This document shows, in pieces, positions 50,097-58,596 of a stretch of DNA of 64,000 nt. A program made the translations under genes and the position numbers. The stretch comes from JALZEG01 sp046263255 (GTDB taxonomy: Bacteria; Actinomycetota; CADDZG01; WHSQ01). The stretch covers positions 1-64,000 of the forward strand of contig JBHELD010000031.1 of NCBI GenBank assembly GCA_046263255.1. Direction: 5' to 3'. The first letter of the stretch is position 1; the number at the start of each line of letters is the position of its first letter. The notes beneath the pieces were generated by a model. That model saw nothing but the letters and a program-made list of their open reading frames with translations. It did not search any database and had not been told where the DNA came from.

Positions 50097-52547
50097 CTAC
50101 GACCTCTGCACCCTTCCCTGGGCGCTCGCGGGCGAGAACGCGTCGTCGCCGGCGAAGGCCGCGGTGACGTCGTCGTACGTGCGGCCCTTGCTCTTCGGGA
50201 CCAGGATCGACACGGTCCCGTCGTCGCCCGTCGTGTACGTCCCCACGTCCCGGCCGTTGACGGAGAAGGCCACGGGCTTGCCGGCCAGCGGGTCGCCGCT
50301 GTCGGCGTCGGTGAGGCGCGCGGTCGCGTAGACCGGACCGGTCGAGGAGTCGAACGTCAGCGCCAGCGCGGCGTCCTCCCGCGCGACCTCGAACGGCGCC
50401 TGCGCCGACGACTCGAGGTAATAGTCGGAGCCGGCGAAGATCGCGGCCACCTCGGTAGATCGGGCGGGCCCCGTGAGGCGGACCCGCACCGACGCCGTCC
50501 CGTCGGAGCCGGTGACGGCGTCTCCGGCGCCGGAGCCGTCGAACGTGAAGGAGACCGTCTCGCCCTCGACCGGTCCGCCGCCGCTGCGCAGGGTCGCCTC
50601 GAGGACTACCTCGTCCGTCGTCTGCCCGGAGGTCGCGCCGGTGATCTCGAGCGTCGTCGGGCTCGCCTCCGCGTCGTCGTTGGGCTGCGGCGTCACGACC
50701 GGGACGAGCGGCGTCTTGACCGTGTTCGCGTAACGGTCGCCGACGTTGCGCGGAGCCGACGTCGGCACCGCCCACTGCCACTGCTGCCCGTCGATCTCGG
50801 TCGTCGGGACGGGCGCCCACGCGTTGTCGGTGTCGCCGGTGAAGAAGTAGTGGACGCCGTGGCTGCCGAACGCCCCCTGCATATAGGGCCCGTCGTACCC
50901 GGCAGGGGCTTCCGTGTAGCAGGGGAGGTCGCGCGGGTCCGGGTCCCCGGGGTCGACGCGCGGCGAGGGGTCGTCGCCCGTGCCGTCGTCGAAGCAGGCG
51001 TCGTCGCGGTAGTAGGGCACGACGGTCGGGTTCTCGAGCCCCTGTGCGTTCTTCAGCTCGAACATGTAGACGAGCGAGCCGTTGTCGCCGCGGCCCGACA
51101 CCTGCTCCCAGTTCAGGAACGCGAGCGGCTTCGTGAACGTCGGGTCCGGCGCGTCGAAGAACGCGGGGCGGCCGCCGACGTCGTCGACGTTGCCGACGTC
51201 GTCGTTGACGCCGTCGATCGCGACGCCCGCGGTCATGGTCTCGTTGTAGTAGGTCGCGACCTGGTCGTGGTTGTAGTCCCACGACGTGTAGAGCCCATCC
51301 GGCGGGATCGGGTGGACGCGCACCCTGTAGCGGTAGGTGACGACGTCGCGGTAGAACGTCTCGGTCTTCGTGACGTTCGTGCCCGAGTCGGCCCCCCACA
51401 CCTCGCGGATCGCGCGCACCGGACCCTCGAGCTCGCCGAGCAGGGCCGAGTTCGCCTCCCAGTTGACCTGCTCGTCCTCGAACCCGACGAGCGAGATCGT
51501 CGACTCGGGGCTCTGCTGGAACGCGCGGCCCTTCCACCGGTCGATGAGGTCAGGCCCGAACTGCCGCGCCGCGCCGGGCGCCGTCACCTGCATCTCGCGG
51601 ATCATCCAGCGGCCCGTCGCCCGCCACCTGTAGGTGTCCGTGGTGACGGTGACGCCGTCGCGGGGGAAGCGGTCGGTCGAGCTGCGGACCGTGCCGTCGG
51701 GGGCGCAGACGGTGCCGGAGAGGTTCGGACCGTAACTGGTGTTGGACGTCCCGAGCTTCTCCGGGTCGTTGCTCGCGAAGCTGTGGCGGTCGATCCACTC
51801 GTCGGCGTTCGCGTCGCGCTCGTAGTCGACGTAGCCGTTGTCGGCGGTGAAGCTCGGGCCGGATGCCTTCAAGAAGAGGTACACGTAGCTCTCGGCGGCC
51901 GGGTCGCGCGGATCGACGAGCGCGACCTCCTGCCGCTGCTCGCCCGTCCCCGGAGGACCCTGCACGTCGAGGTCGGCGCGGAGTCCCGCGTCGTCGGCCA
52001 TGAACACGACCTCGTCGTCGTGGTCGAGCGTCGCGACCGGGTCCGTCGTCGGGAACCCTTTCAGCTTGCTCGTGTCCTGCTCGGGGTACTCGGCCTCGCA
52101 CCGGCCCGCCGTCTTCTTCCACGACTCCGTGTCCCACGCGTACGTGAGCTCCTTGTCGGTGCCGGAGTACCTCCCGAAGCTCGAGTTCGGGTTCGCGAGG
52201 AAGTAGGGGAACCGCTCGTCCACCTGCACTGGGATCTCGTGGAAGCGCTCGCCGTCGAACGAGTACGCCACGACGTGGTCGGGGTCCACGCCCACCGCGG
52301 GCGGGGCGGCCAGGACGCCGTTGTGCGCGTCGCGGGCTCCGACGAGCGCGCCGCTCGGGAAGGGCTCGGCCACGCCTTCGGCCGGGGGCCCGGACCAACC
52401 CGGGAGCTGGGCCCCGGTCAGCACGACCGGCTCGACGCCGCGCTCGGGCGCGTCGGCGGGAGAGGCGGCGCGGGCAGGGACGAGCGACGACGCGAGGACG
52501 AGGGCGGACGCGCCCGCGAGGAAGGCGCGCAGAAGCAGCTTCTTCAA
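50097..52547 (-). CDS. Large secreted protein with C-terminal Ig-like domains, function unknown
   Basis: 816 residues. The start is TTG 52547, because a perfect AGGAGG sits 5 nt upstream and the next residues (KKLLLRAFLAGASALVLASS) form a signal peptide. The long open frame further upstream is spurious. Residues about 30-600 are acidic and rich in Asp, Asn, Tyr and Trp, with two Cys pairs and no recognised family. Residues about 640-815 hold two bacterial Ig-like domains with repeated GSDGTASVRV / GDDGTVSILV strands. The Ig modules suggest a surface-attached or adhesive role (inference). No anchor motif is visible. Confidence 0.72.
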   Translation of the reverse strand: MKKLLLRAFLAGASALVLASSLVPARAASPADAPERGVEPVVLTGAQLPGWSGPPAEGVAEPFPSGALVGARDAHNGVLAAPPAVGVDPDHVVAYSFDGERFHEIPVQVDERFPYFLANPNSSFGRYSGTDKELTYAWDTESWKKTAGRCEAEYPEQDTSKLKGFPTTDPVATLDHDDEVVFMADDAGLRADLDVQGPPGTGEQRQEVALVDPRDPAAESYVYLFLKASGPSFTADNGYVDYERDANADEWIDRHSFASNDPEKLGTSNTSYGPNLSGTVCAPDGTVRSSTDRFPRDGVTVTTDTYRWRATGRWMIREMQVTAPGAARQFGPDLIDRWKGRAFQQSPESTISLVGFEDEQVNWEANSALLGELEGPVRAIREVWGADSGTNVTKTETFYRDVVTYRYRVRVHPIPPDGLYTSWDYNHDQVATYYNETMTAGVAIDGVNDDVGNVDDVGGRPAFFDAPDPTFTKPLAFLNWEQVSGRGDNGSLVYMFELKNAQGLENPTVVPYYRDDACFDDGTGDDPSPRVDPGDPDPRDLPCYTEAPAGYDGPYMQGAFGSHGVHYFFTGDTDNAWAPVPTTEIDGQQWQWAVPTSAPRNVGDRYANTVKTPLVPVVTPQPNDDAEASPTTLEITGATSGQTTDEVVLEATLRSGGGPVEGETVSFTFDGSGAGDAVTGSDGTASVRVRLTGPARSTEVAAIFAGSDYYLESSAQAPFEVAREDAALALTFDSSTGPVYATARLTDADSGDPLAGKPVAFSVNGRDVGTYTTGDDGTVSILVPKSKGRTYDDVTAAFAGDDAFSPASAQGRVQRS

Positions 52548-52645
52548 GAGGTCCTCCTGGTGGTGCCGGGCAGGAAGGGGTGCTAAGGCGGGGGTTCTAC
52601 GCCCGCGGTCCGGTTCCTCCCGCCCCGCCGGGGGCCGGCGAGGCT

Positions 52646-52822
52646 CTAGCGGCTGAGGCCGTTCGTGGAGAGGACGAGGTCGGCCGCGGAGTCCCTCAGG
52701 TCCCGGGCCGCCGGTGAGCGGCCCTCCGGCCATACGAGCACGTTGGGGGCGGCATAGGCGAGCCACGCGTCGGCGGCGCCGACGATGGCTTCCGCCCGCA
52801 GGTCGGTGACGTGGCGCTGCAC
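52646..52822 (-). CDS. 58-aa hypothetical protein
   Basis: A small frame from GTG 52822 to TAG 52646, with AAGGGAGG 5 nt before the start. It is an Ala/Leu-rich amphipathic helical protein without Cys or signal peptide. It has a credible ribosome site and sits in an otherwise empty 375-bp gap, but no homology can be claimed. The remaining bases of the gap (52548-52645 and 52823-52922) show no gene. Confidence 0.4.
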   Translation of the reverse strand: MQRHVTDLRAEAIVGAADAWLAYAAPNVLVWPEGRSPAARDLRDSAADLVLSTNGLSR

Positions 52823-52922
52823 CGAACCTCCCTTCGTCGTCGTGGCGCATCTCGACCCGATCGCCCCCCACGGTAGCGAAACGGCTCTTGACCTGCAGGT
52901 CTAGTAGGGCGGTCCGTCCAGT

Positions 52923-53351
52923 CTAGGAGACGAAGTCCCTCTTAAAGAAGCCCTGCATCTGCATCGCGAACATCATGTCGCCCTGCAGCTTGATCTTCCC
53001 CGTCATGAACAGCTGCGGCCCCTCCGCCTGGCCGAAGATCAGCCGGACGAAGTCCACCATCCCGATCTGAAGCGTGAGGCGCGGGTTCGTCGCCGCGCCC
53101 TCGGACGCCGTGCACGTCCCGTTCGCGAACGACACGGCCCAGGACTTCGTGCCCTCGTCGGTGGCGATGTCGTACTGGATCGTCGAGTCGACGCCGGCGG
53201 CGCGCTCGGGGACGAACGCCTCCTCCATCCCGCCGAAGATCGCCTGGAGCGCGGCGTCGATGCCGATCGAGCGGATCTGCTCTGCGAGGGCTTCGTCGTC
53301 CAGGTCCTTTATCGCCTCTGCGAGGACTGCGGGGTCCGGCGTCTCGGTCAT
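52923..53351 (-). CDS. SCP2 sterol-binding-domain protein
   Basis: 142 residues. The SCP2 fold is recognisable from the conserved C-terminal block: a strand with LTLQIGMVDFVRLIFGQ, then LFMTGKIKLQGDMMFAMQMQ, where the tunnel for a lipid or acyl-CoA is formed. These small proteins bind sterol-like or fatty ligands. It starts at ATG 53351 and stands alone. The thiolase at 48.9 kb could use a similar ligand, but there is no direct link. Confidence 0.85.
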   Translation of the reverse strand: MTETPDPAVLAEAIKDLDDEALAEQIRSIGIDAALQAIFGGMEEAFVPERAAGVDSTIQYDIATDEGTKSWAVSFANGTCTASEGAATNPRLTLQIGMVDFVRLIFGQAEGPQLFMTGKIKLQGDMMFAMQMQGFFKRDFVS

Positions 53352-53473
53352 CAGGGTTCCTCCTCGGCTGGGGGACGGAGAGAGGAGCTTAGTTGGCCGG
53401 GAAGGGCCGGGCGCTCCGGCATCGAATAACTCCCTCAGGCGGACAGGAAGGCAACCACCGAGGGAGGGCTCCG

Positions 53474-54076
53474 ATGAAGAAGACGACGCTGCTGCTGGTG
53501 GCGCTGAGCATGCTGGCGGCGGGGTCGCTGCAGGCGAGCGCAGCGCCTACGCCGAAGCCGCAGATCGAGGACCCGCTGGGCGACGCGAACTTCGTGAACG
53601 ACCAGGGGACCGGCGACGGGTCGGTCGGCGACCAGGCGCCCGGTGCGGACGCGGGGAACGCGAGCGACCTGAACCTGGTCACGTTCAGCAACGATGCGAA
53701 GAACCTCTACATCCTCTTCCAGAACGAGCAGTCGCCTCCTGCGACCCAGGGTCTCGGGCTGCGCGTGCGGGTGAACGGCAACCCGGGCAGCCAGTGCCTG
53801 AACTTCGAGGTCTTCTACCCCGGGGCGACGAACAACCTGACCGAGACCGAGGCGCAGCTGCGAGACTCGTGCACGGGCGAGACGATCGCGATCGAGGCCG
53901 TCGGCACGACGCTGACGATCCCGCGCAGCGCGCACGAGGCGCTCGGCAAGGGCAAGACCCTGACGGCGCCGCAGGCGCAGAGCTTCGTCTACACCGGCAC
54001 GTCGCAGCCCGCCGGCGCGAGCGGCCCGTACATCGACACCACGAAGGTCGGTGCCGACTACAAGCTGAAGAAGTAA
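53474..54076 (+). CDS. Secreted beta-rich protein of unknown function
   Basis: 200 residues with a clear signal peptide (MKKTTLLLVALSMLAAGS; cleavage near residue 23). The mature part begins PQIEDPLGDANFVND and continues with DLNLVTFSNDAKNLYILFQ, a pattern reminiscent of CBM9/DOMON-like beta sandwiches that bind sugars or heme. Two Cys (SQCLNF, DSCTGE) could form one disulfide. The start is ATG 53474 after GAGGGAGG. It is followed by a strong terminator, so it is a single-gene unit. Confidence 0.7.
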   Translation: MKKTTLLLVALSMLAAGSLQASAAPTPKPQIEDPLGDANFVNDQGTGDGSVGDQAPGADAGNASDLNLVTFSNDAKNLYILFQNEQSPPATQGLGLRVRVNGNPGSQCLNFEVFYPGATNNLTETEAQLRDSCTGETIAIEAVGTTLTIPRSAHEALGKGKTLTAPQAQSFVYTGTSQPAGASGPYIDTTKVGADYKLKK

Positions 54077-54094
54077 CAGCCGCGTCGTAGTCGC

Positions 54095-54127
54095 AAGGGC
54101 CCGGTTCTCCTCGGAAAACCGGGCCTT
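54095..54127 (+). terminator. Terminator after the secreted beta-rich protein gene
   Basis: An 8-bp core stem (GCCCGGTT / AACCGGGC, extended by AAGG / CTT with a bulge), followed by TTTGTC. It reaches into the codon sometimes called as the helicase start, which favours a later start for that gene. Confidence 0.75.
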
Positions 54128-54156
54128 TGTCGTACCCGGCCTCTACTGTGAACCCG

Positions 54157-56061
54157 GTGGGTTCACCAATTCTTGAGGGGCTCAACGCCGAGCAACTTGC
54201 CGCCGTGCGCACGGTGCGCGGGCCCGTCTGCATCCTCGCGGGGGCCGGGTCCGGCAAGACCACGACGATCACGCGCCGCATCGCGTACCAGGTCGGTTCC
54301 GGGACGTTCCGCCCCGGCGAGATCCTCGCCGTGACGTTCACGGACAAGGCCGCCGGGGAGATGCGCGCGCGCCTCGCGTCGCTCGGCGCCTCCGGCGTGC
54401 GGGCGCGCACCTTCCACGCCGCCGCGCTCGCCCAGCTCCGTCACCTTGCCGCCGAGGAGCCTCCCCGCATCCTGCCGAGCAAGGCGATCCTGCTGCGGCA
54501 GATCGGGAACACGCTGCCCAAGCCGTACCGCTTCCGCCCCGCCGGCGACCTCGCCACCGAGATCGAGTGGGCGAAGAACCGCCGGCTCGCCCCCGACGAC
54601 TATGCGGCCGCGCTGGGCGACCACGTGCCTCCGGTGCCCGCCGATCTGATGACGCGCGTGTACCGCGAGTACGAGCGGCGCAAGGCGCGCGAGAACGCGA
54701 TCGACTTCGAGGACCTTCTCGAGGCGACCATCCGCATGTTCGCGGAGGACGAGTGGGCGCTCGAGCGCTTCCACCAGCGGTACCGAGCGTTCACCGTCGA
54801 CGAGTACCAAGACGTCAACCTCCTCCAGCAGACGCTGCTCGACATGTGGTTGGGCGAACGCGACGACCTCTGCGTCGTGGGCGACGACTACCAGTCGATC
54901 TACTCGTTCACCGGCGCTTCTCCCCGGTGGCTCCTCGAGACGCCGCGCAGATGGCCGCGTGCGAAGGTCGTCCGGCTCGAGCAGAACTTCCGCTCGACTT
55001 CTCAGGTGCTGATGCTTGCCAACCGGCTCGTCCCGAAGCTCGGCGGCGCCGAGAAGACGCTGCGTCCGGTGCGTGAGGACGGTCCCGCGCCGGTCGTCGC
55101 GCCGTTCGTCGACCGCGCGTCCGAGACGGAGTTCCTCGTCGAGCGGGTCGCGGCGCTGCACCGGGCGGGGGTTCCGTACGAGGAGATGGCGGTGCTCTAT
55201 CGGATGAACTTCCGATCGGAGGACTACGAGGACGCGCTGGCGGCGGCGCGGATCCCGTTCCAGGTCCGCGACGGGGCGTTCCTCACGCGCATCGCGGCGC
55301 GGCGGCTGCTCGCGACGCTGCGGAGGGCGAAGTCGAGCGACGTCGCGGACGAGGTCCTGAGGGCTGCGGTCCGGGACGGCTACACCGAGCGGCCCCCGGA
55401 GGGACTGGGCGACCAGGAGACGACGCGGCAGAACGACCTCGCCCGCCTCGTGCGGCTCGCGCGCGAGCACGACCCCGGCGACGGCGACGCCACCGTCGCG
55501 GGCTGGGTGGCGCACGTCGAACGTCGTTTCGCCTCGGACGGCGGCGGCCACGGCGTCCATCTCCTCACCCTGCACCGCGCCAAGGGGCTCGAGTTCGAGG
55601 CGGTCTTCCTTCCTCGCCTCGAGGAGGGGGAGCTGCCGGGCAGGCGATGCAAGACCGACGAGGCGGTCGCGGAGGAGCGCCGGCTCCTGTACGTGGGGCT
55701 GACCCGCGCCAAGCGCCACCTGTACCTGACGTGGACGACCGGAGGGCGCACGTCCGCGAGCAGGTTCGTCGAGGAGCTGGGCGGCTGCACGGGCCCGCAG
55801 GCGCTGCGCCCCGGCAAGAGGCCTCCGGAGCGGGCGGACGATCCGGTCTACCAGGCCCTGAAGGCATGGCGGCTCGAGCGGTCGCGGCGCGACGGCGTGC
55901 CCGCGTACGTGATCTTCCACGACGCGACGCTGCAGGAGATCGCGCAGGCGTCCCCGTCGTCGCTCGTGCAGCTCGCGCGCATCTCCGGCGTCGGGCCGGC
56001 GAAGCTGGATCGTTACGGGGGTGAGGTGCTCGTCACACTGAAAGGCGCGATCGCTTCGTAA
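54157..56061 (+). CDS. uvrD2: UvrD2-type ATP-dependent DNA helicase with HRDC domain
   Basis: 634 residues. SF1A motifs are all present: LAGAGSGKT (28-36), TFTDKAAGEM, DEYQDVN, GDDYQSIYSF, EQNFRST, LTLHRAKGLEF and LYVGLTRAKRH. The C-terminal 70 residues (VYQALKAWRLERSRRDGVPA to RISGVGPAKLDRYG) are an HRDC domain, the hallmark that separates UvrD2 from UvrD1/PcrA in Actinobacteria. It unwinds DNA 3'-5'. GTG 54157 is chosen: TACTGT lies 7 nt upstream, which suits a leaderless transcript, and earlier TTG/GTG codons fall in the preceding terminator or the -10 box. Confidence 0.85.
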   Translation: MGSPILEGLNAEQLAAVRTVRGPVCILAGAGSGKTTTITRRIAYQVGSGTFRPGEILAVTFTDKAAGEMRARLASLGASGVRARTFHAAALAQLRHLAAEEPPRILPSKAILLRQIGNTLPKPYRFRPAGDLATEIEWAKNRRLAPDDYAAALGDHVPPVPADLMTRVYREYERRKARENAIDFEDLLEATIRMFAEDEWALERFHQRYRAFTVDEYQDVNLLQQTLLDMWLGERDDLCVVGDDYQSIYSFTGASPRWLLETPRRWPRAKVVRLEQNFRSTSQVLMLANRLVPKLGGAEKTLRPVREDGPAPVVAPFVDRASETEFLVERVAALHRAGVPYEEMAVLYRMNFRSEDYEDALAAARIPFQVRDGAFLTRIAARRLLATLRRAKSSDVADEVLRAAVRDGYTERPPEGLGDQETTRQNDLARLVRLAREHDPGDGDATVAGWVAHVERRFASDGGGHGVHLLTLHRAKGLEFEAVFLPRLEEGELPGRRCKTDEAVAEERRLLYVGLTRAKRHLYLTWTTGGRTSASRFVEELGGCTGPQALRPGKRPPERADDPVYQALKAWRLERSRRDGVPAYVIFHDATLQEIAQASPSSLVQLARISGVGPAKLDRYGGEVLVTLKGAIAS

Positions 56062-56071
56062 CGTCTCCGCC

Positions 56072-56631
56072 GTGCGGAGGCTGTGGTGGGTGACGGTGCT
56101 GTTCGTCGCATGCGCGCCCCGGCCGGTCGACCTGTCCGTCCAGGCCCCCGCGACGCTCCGCCTCGAGCCGCCGGGGCACGAGGAGGCGCGCGTGGTCCGG
56201 GTGGTCGACGGCGACACGATCGAGGTCGAGGTGACGGGTCGGGTTGAGGGGGCCGCGGCCGGACGGGCGCAGGTCGGGGGCGTCTACGACGTCCGCCTGA
56301 TCGGCATCGACACGCCCGAGTCGGTGAGCCCGCGCGAGCGGGTCGAGTGCTACGGCCCCGAGGCGTCGGACGCGACGGCCGCGCTGCTCGAGGGGCCACG
56401 GTGCGGCTGGTGCGCGACGTCGAGGAGCAGGACTCCTTCGGGCGTCTGTTGCGCTACGTCTACCTCGAGGAGGAGCTGGCGAACGCGCGCCTGGTGGCGA
56501 ACGGCTATGCCCTCGCGTACGAGTACCCGCCGAACACGCGTTGGTCTGAGGTCTTCGTACAGCTGCAACGCGGGGCGCGGGAGGCAGATCGCGGGCTCTG
56601 GTCCTCGGATTCGTGTAGCGGTAGCCCCTGA
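56072..56631 (+). pseudogene. Thermonuclease (SNase-family) gene with one frameshift
   Basis: GTG 56072 begins a secreted or lipoprotein-type leader (VTVLFVAC). The SNase domain follows: VVRVVDGDTIEVEV, then RLIGIDTPESV. After LLEG the frame is lost at a G run (56392-56395). The second half continues one frame away: TVRLVRDVEEQDSFGRLLRY, ANARLVANGYALAY and EADRGLWSSDSC, to a TGA at 56631. Adding one G gives a complete domain with the catalytic Arg/Asp/Glu positions preserved, so this is a fresh pseudogene or a base error. Its last 96 bp are duplicated at 59032-59127, on the far side of the inserted island. Confidence 0.78.
56534..56629. repeat. Left copy of the 96-bp direct repeat flanking the island
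   Basis: This is the 3' end of the thermonuclease frame, from ACACGCGTTGG to GTAGCCCCT. It matches 59032-59127 at 93 of 96 positions by eye. All three differences fall in one short stretch (CGGGGCGCG here, CGACGCTCG there). Confidence 0.92.
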
Positions 56632-56761
56632 CACCGGACGCGATTTGACACCGAACCGCGAAATCGGCATGTCTGCGGTGATATCTCCCCGGTCGGGCCT
56701 CGCCTCATAGCGGTCATCGCCCCCAGGTTGCGCGGGCAGGATTTGCTCAAGCGAAGGAGAA

Positions 56762-56791
56762 TTGTGTCGTAGAGAGCGGCTATCCTATGGT
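56762..56791 (+). promoter_or_regulatory. Possible promoter of the island operon
   Basis: TTGTGT (56762-56767) and TATGGT (56786-56791), with an 18-bp spacer, precede the first island gene. Two GCTCAAG words (56745-56751 and 56800-56806) bracket this promoter and could be operator half-sites for one of the HTH proteins. Confidence 0.4.
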
Positions 56792-56827
56792 TGTTATTCG
56801 CTCAAGTACGATATAGGAGGCAAGTTA

Positions 56828-57145
56828 ATGCCTGACCCGACGACGGAGATGGTCGGTTTGCTCCGGGAGATCCGCGACCTCCTCCTTCCTGTAGCGGACG
56901 CCCATAGGGACGAGTATGAGAGGCGTCAGGCGGAGCGGGAGGAACGCCGGATCGAGGCGATTCGCGCAGCCCTTTCCACACCAAAGCGCCGCGAGGCATG
57001 GACGCTGGCGGACGGCACGCGCACTCAGCGGGAGATTGCAAAGGCGGCCCAGATGGATGAAGGGGGTACGAGCAAGTTCTTCAAGTCGCTCAGGGAACTG
57101 GGTGCCATAGAGGGCGAGAACCCAAAGAGAACATTGGAGGCGTAA
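56828..57145 (+). CDS. Island protein 1: small helix + HTH protein
   Basis: 105 residues. Residues 4-20 (TTEMVGLLREIRDLLLP) form an amphipathic helix, followed by a very charged helix (27-43, DEYERRQAEREERR). The C-terminal part has a helix-turn-helix: TQREIAKAAQMDEGGTSKFF, then KSLRELGAIE. The start is ATG 56828, 7 nt after AGGAGG. It is the first gene of the island operon. It resembles island proteins 2, 3 and 5 in layout. It has no signal or membrane segment. The function is unknown; DNA binding is inferred. Confidence 0.72.
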   Translation: MPDPTTEMVGLLREIRDLLLPVADAHRDEYERRQAEREERRIEAIRAALSTPKRREAWTLADGTRTQREIAKAAQMDEGGTSKFFKSLRELGAIEGENPKRTLEA

Positions 57146-57150
57146 TAAAG

Positions 57151-57492
57151 ATGAACAGCGACGAGGAGCTTCAGCTACTTAGGGAGATCGCTCGTTGGAC
57201 ACGGGAGGCCGCATTGCCCTCCGCTCGCGCACGTGTCGAACGCCTCGTAGATAGCGACCCGAAGAAGCGACTCTACGAGGCGATGGCAGCGGGGACACAG
57301 GGCGTTACGCCCCTGGAGAAGTCCACAGGCGTCAACCACAACGACATCCGAAAGTGGGTGAAGGAGTGGGAAGCCGAGGGCATTGCCGAATCTGGTGCGA
57401 GCCCGCCCAGGGCGACCTTTACTCTCGCCGAACTCGGGATCGAGCCGGCGCCGGAGAGGATCCGTCGAGCTAAGAGATCGCAGACCTCGTGA
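57151..57492 (+). CDS. Island protein 2: small helix + HTH protein
   Basis: 113 residues. The N-terminal helix EELQLLREIARW parallels that of protein 1. A region KKRLYEAMAAGTQGVTPLEK leads into an HTH (GVNHNDIRKWVKEWEAEGI, about 60-80). A basic C-terminal tail follows (ERIRRAKRSQTS). It starts 5 nt after the stop of gene 1, and its TGA overlaps the GTG of gene 3 (GTGA), so expression is coupled. The function is unknown. Confidence 0.72.
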   Translation: MNSDEELQLLREIARWTREAALPSARARVERLVDSDPKKRLYEAMAAGTQGVTPLEKSTGVNHNDIRKWVKEWEAEGIAESGASPPRATFTLAELGIEPAPERIRRAKRSQTS

Positions 57493-57890
57493 CGGATGAC
57501 TACACGCAGGCCCGTCTTCAGCGCATGGAAGAGGACCTGAGAAGCCTCAAGCAGCAAGTATCGGTCCTTTCCGTTGTGGAGGACCCTGCCGTGCGAAAGA
57601 AGATCCAAGACACTTTTTCGGACGAGCCCCGGAACGTCATCATCTACCGCGGAATTGAGCGCGGCATGACTCAGACGCAGATTGCGGCGGCCTTGAAGGA
57701 ACGTGGCCTCCCTCGCGCGCAACAGCCGCGGGTCTCGGAAACGTTGGACGAACTTGTAGACAGAGGATTTGTTCGCCGTGCGCCCAAGGGCCGATATGTG
57801 CTCCGAGATGAGAAGGCGTACTCGGACTTCGGTCTTGAGAAAGTCCTGAAGAGGGCCCTTAAGAAGCATGGTGTCGATGATCTCGGCTGA
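57489..57890 (+). CDS. Island protein 3: coiled-coil + winged HTH protein
   Basis: 133 residues. Residues 8-28 are a probable coiled coil (ARLQRMEEDLRSLKQQVSVL). After a linker, NVIIYRGIERGMTQTQIAAA begins a winged HTH that ends in DELVDRGFVRRAPKGRYVL, where the wing is clear. A basic helix closes the protein. The GTG start overlaps the stop of gene 2 by 4 bp. It is the most regulator-like of the four HTH proteins. No ligand-binding domain is seen. Confidence 0.75.
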   Translation: MTDDYTQARLQRMEEDLRSLKQQVSVLSVVEDPAVRKKIQDTFSDEPRNVIIYRGIERGMTQTQIAAALKERGLPRAQQPRVSETLDELVDRGFVRRAPKGRYVLRDEKAYSDFGLEKVLKRALKKHGVDDLG

Positions 57891-58596
57891 AGAGCGCACC
57901 AAAGAGCTGTTGGAGGTTCTCTGGGTTGCAGAGCGCCAATATGGGGAACTTCTCGAGGCACCCGACCAGGTTGCCATCGCGCGCAGCCTCGCAATCGTCC
58001 CGGTCACAGAGCTAGGCGTCAACAACATTGAAGCTGCGTTTAAGGAACTGGGCCTATCACCTCCGCCTCGGGGTTACTCCAATCTGGTCGTCTCCCGATC
58101 TCGGCGCGTCCGTAGGCCCGCAGGATTGGTGGACGAGCTTCTCGAATTCCGGCAATTCGCGATCGGCAACCTCAGTCGGCAGCATGGCGGAAAAACCAAA
58201 GGGAACGAGGATCGCTTGCGCGACGCACTACTGACGTATCTCCGACGAGGCTATGCGGAGGCACACACGGGTCGGGGTCAGACGGACATTCTCATCCCTA
58301 AGCCTGAGGACGCAATCATCGAAGTGAAGGTTTGGACCACGTTGCGTACCTACGAGGATGGACTCACAGAGTTGGGACGGTATATCCACACCTCAAGGCC
58401 GAAACAAGCGGCCTTCGTTGTCTTCGGTGACCGAACACCTTTGCCCTCAATCGTTCGCGACCACAACCAGGCGATTGCCGAGGTGCGTGAGCTCGAGGAT
58501 TTGCAGGTTCCGGTGGTGGTAGTGCCCTTCGAGATAGATCCACCAACCAAGGCCGCGGCAAACGAAAGAAGGAGGAAACGTGTCTGCGGACGATGA
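57868..58596 (+). CDS. Island protein 4: PD-(D/E)XK nuclease
   Basis: 242 residues. The N-terminal half (1-100) is helical and of unknown type. The nuclease core follows: Glu114 in NEDRLRD, Asp140 in GRGQTDILIP, and Glu152-Val-Lys154 in IIEVKVW, then an alpha/beta end with AAFVVFGD. This Glu...Asp...ExK order with a preceding TDI strand is the restriction-endonuclease fold. DNA cleavage is therefore predicted, but specificity and trigger are unknown. It starts 23 bp inside gene 3 (ATG 57868, or ATG 57877) and ends 17 bp inside gene 5. No methyltransferase is present, so it is not a standard restriction-modification pair. Confidence 0.75.
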   Translation: MVSMISAEERTKELLEVLWVAERQYGELLEAPDQVAIARSLAIVPVTELGVNNIEAAFKELGLSPPPRGYSNLVVSRSRRVRRPAGLVDELLEFRQFAIGNLSRQHGGKTKGNEDRLRDALLTYLRRGYAEAHTGRGQTDILIPKPEDAIIEVKVWTTLRTYEDGLTELGRYIHTSRPKQAAFVVFGDRTPLPSIVRDHNQAIAEVRELEDLQVPVVVVPFEIDPPTKAAANERRRKRVCGR

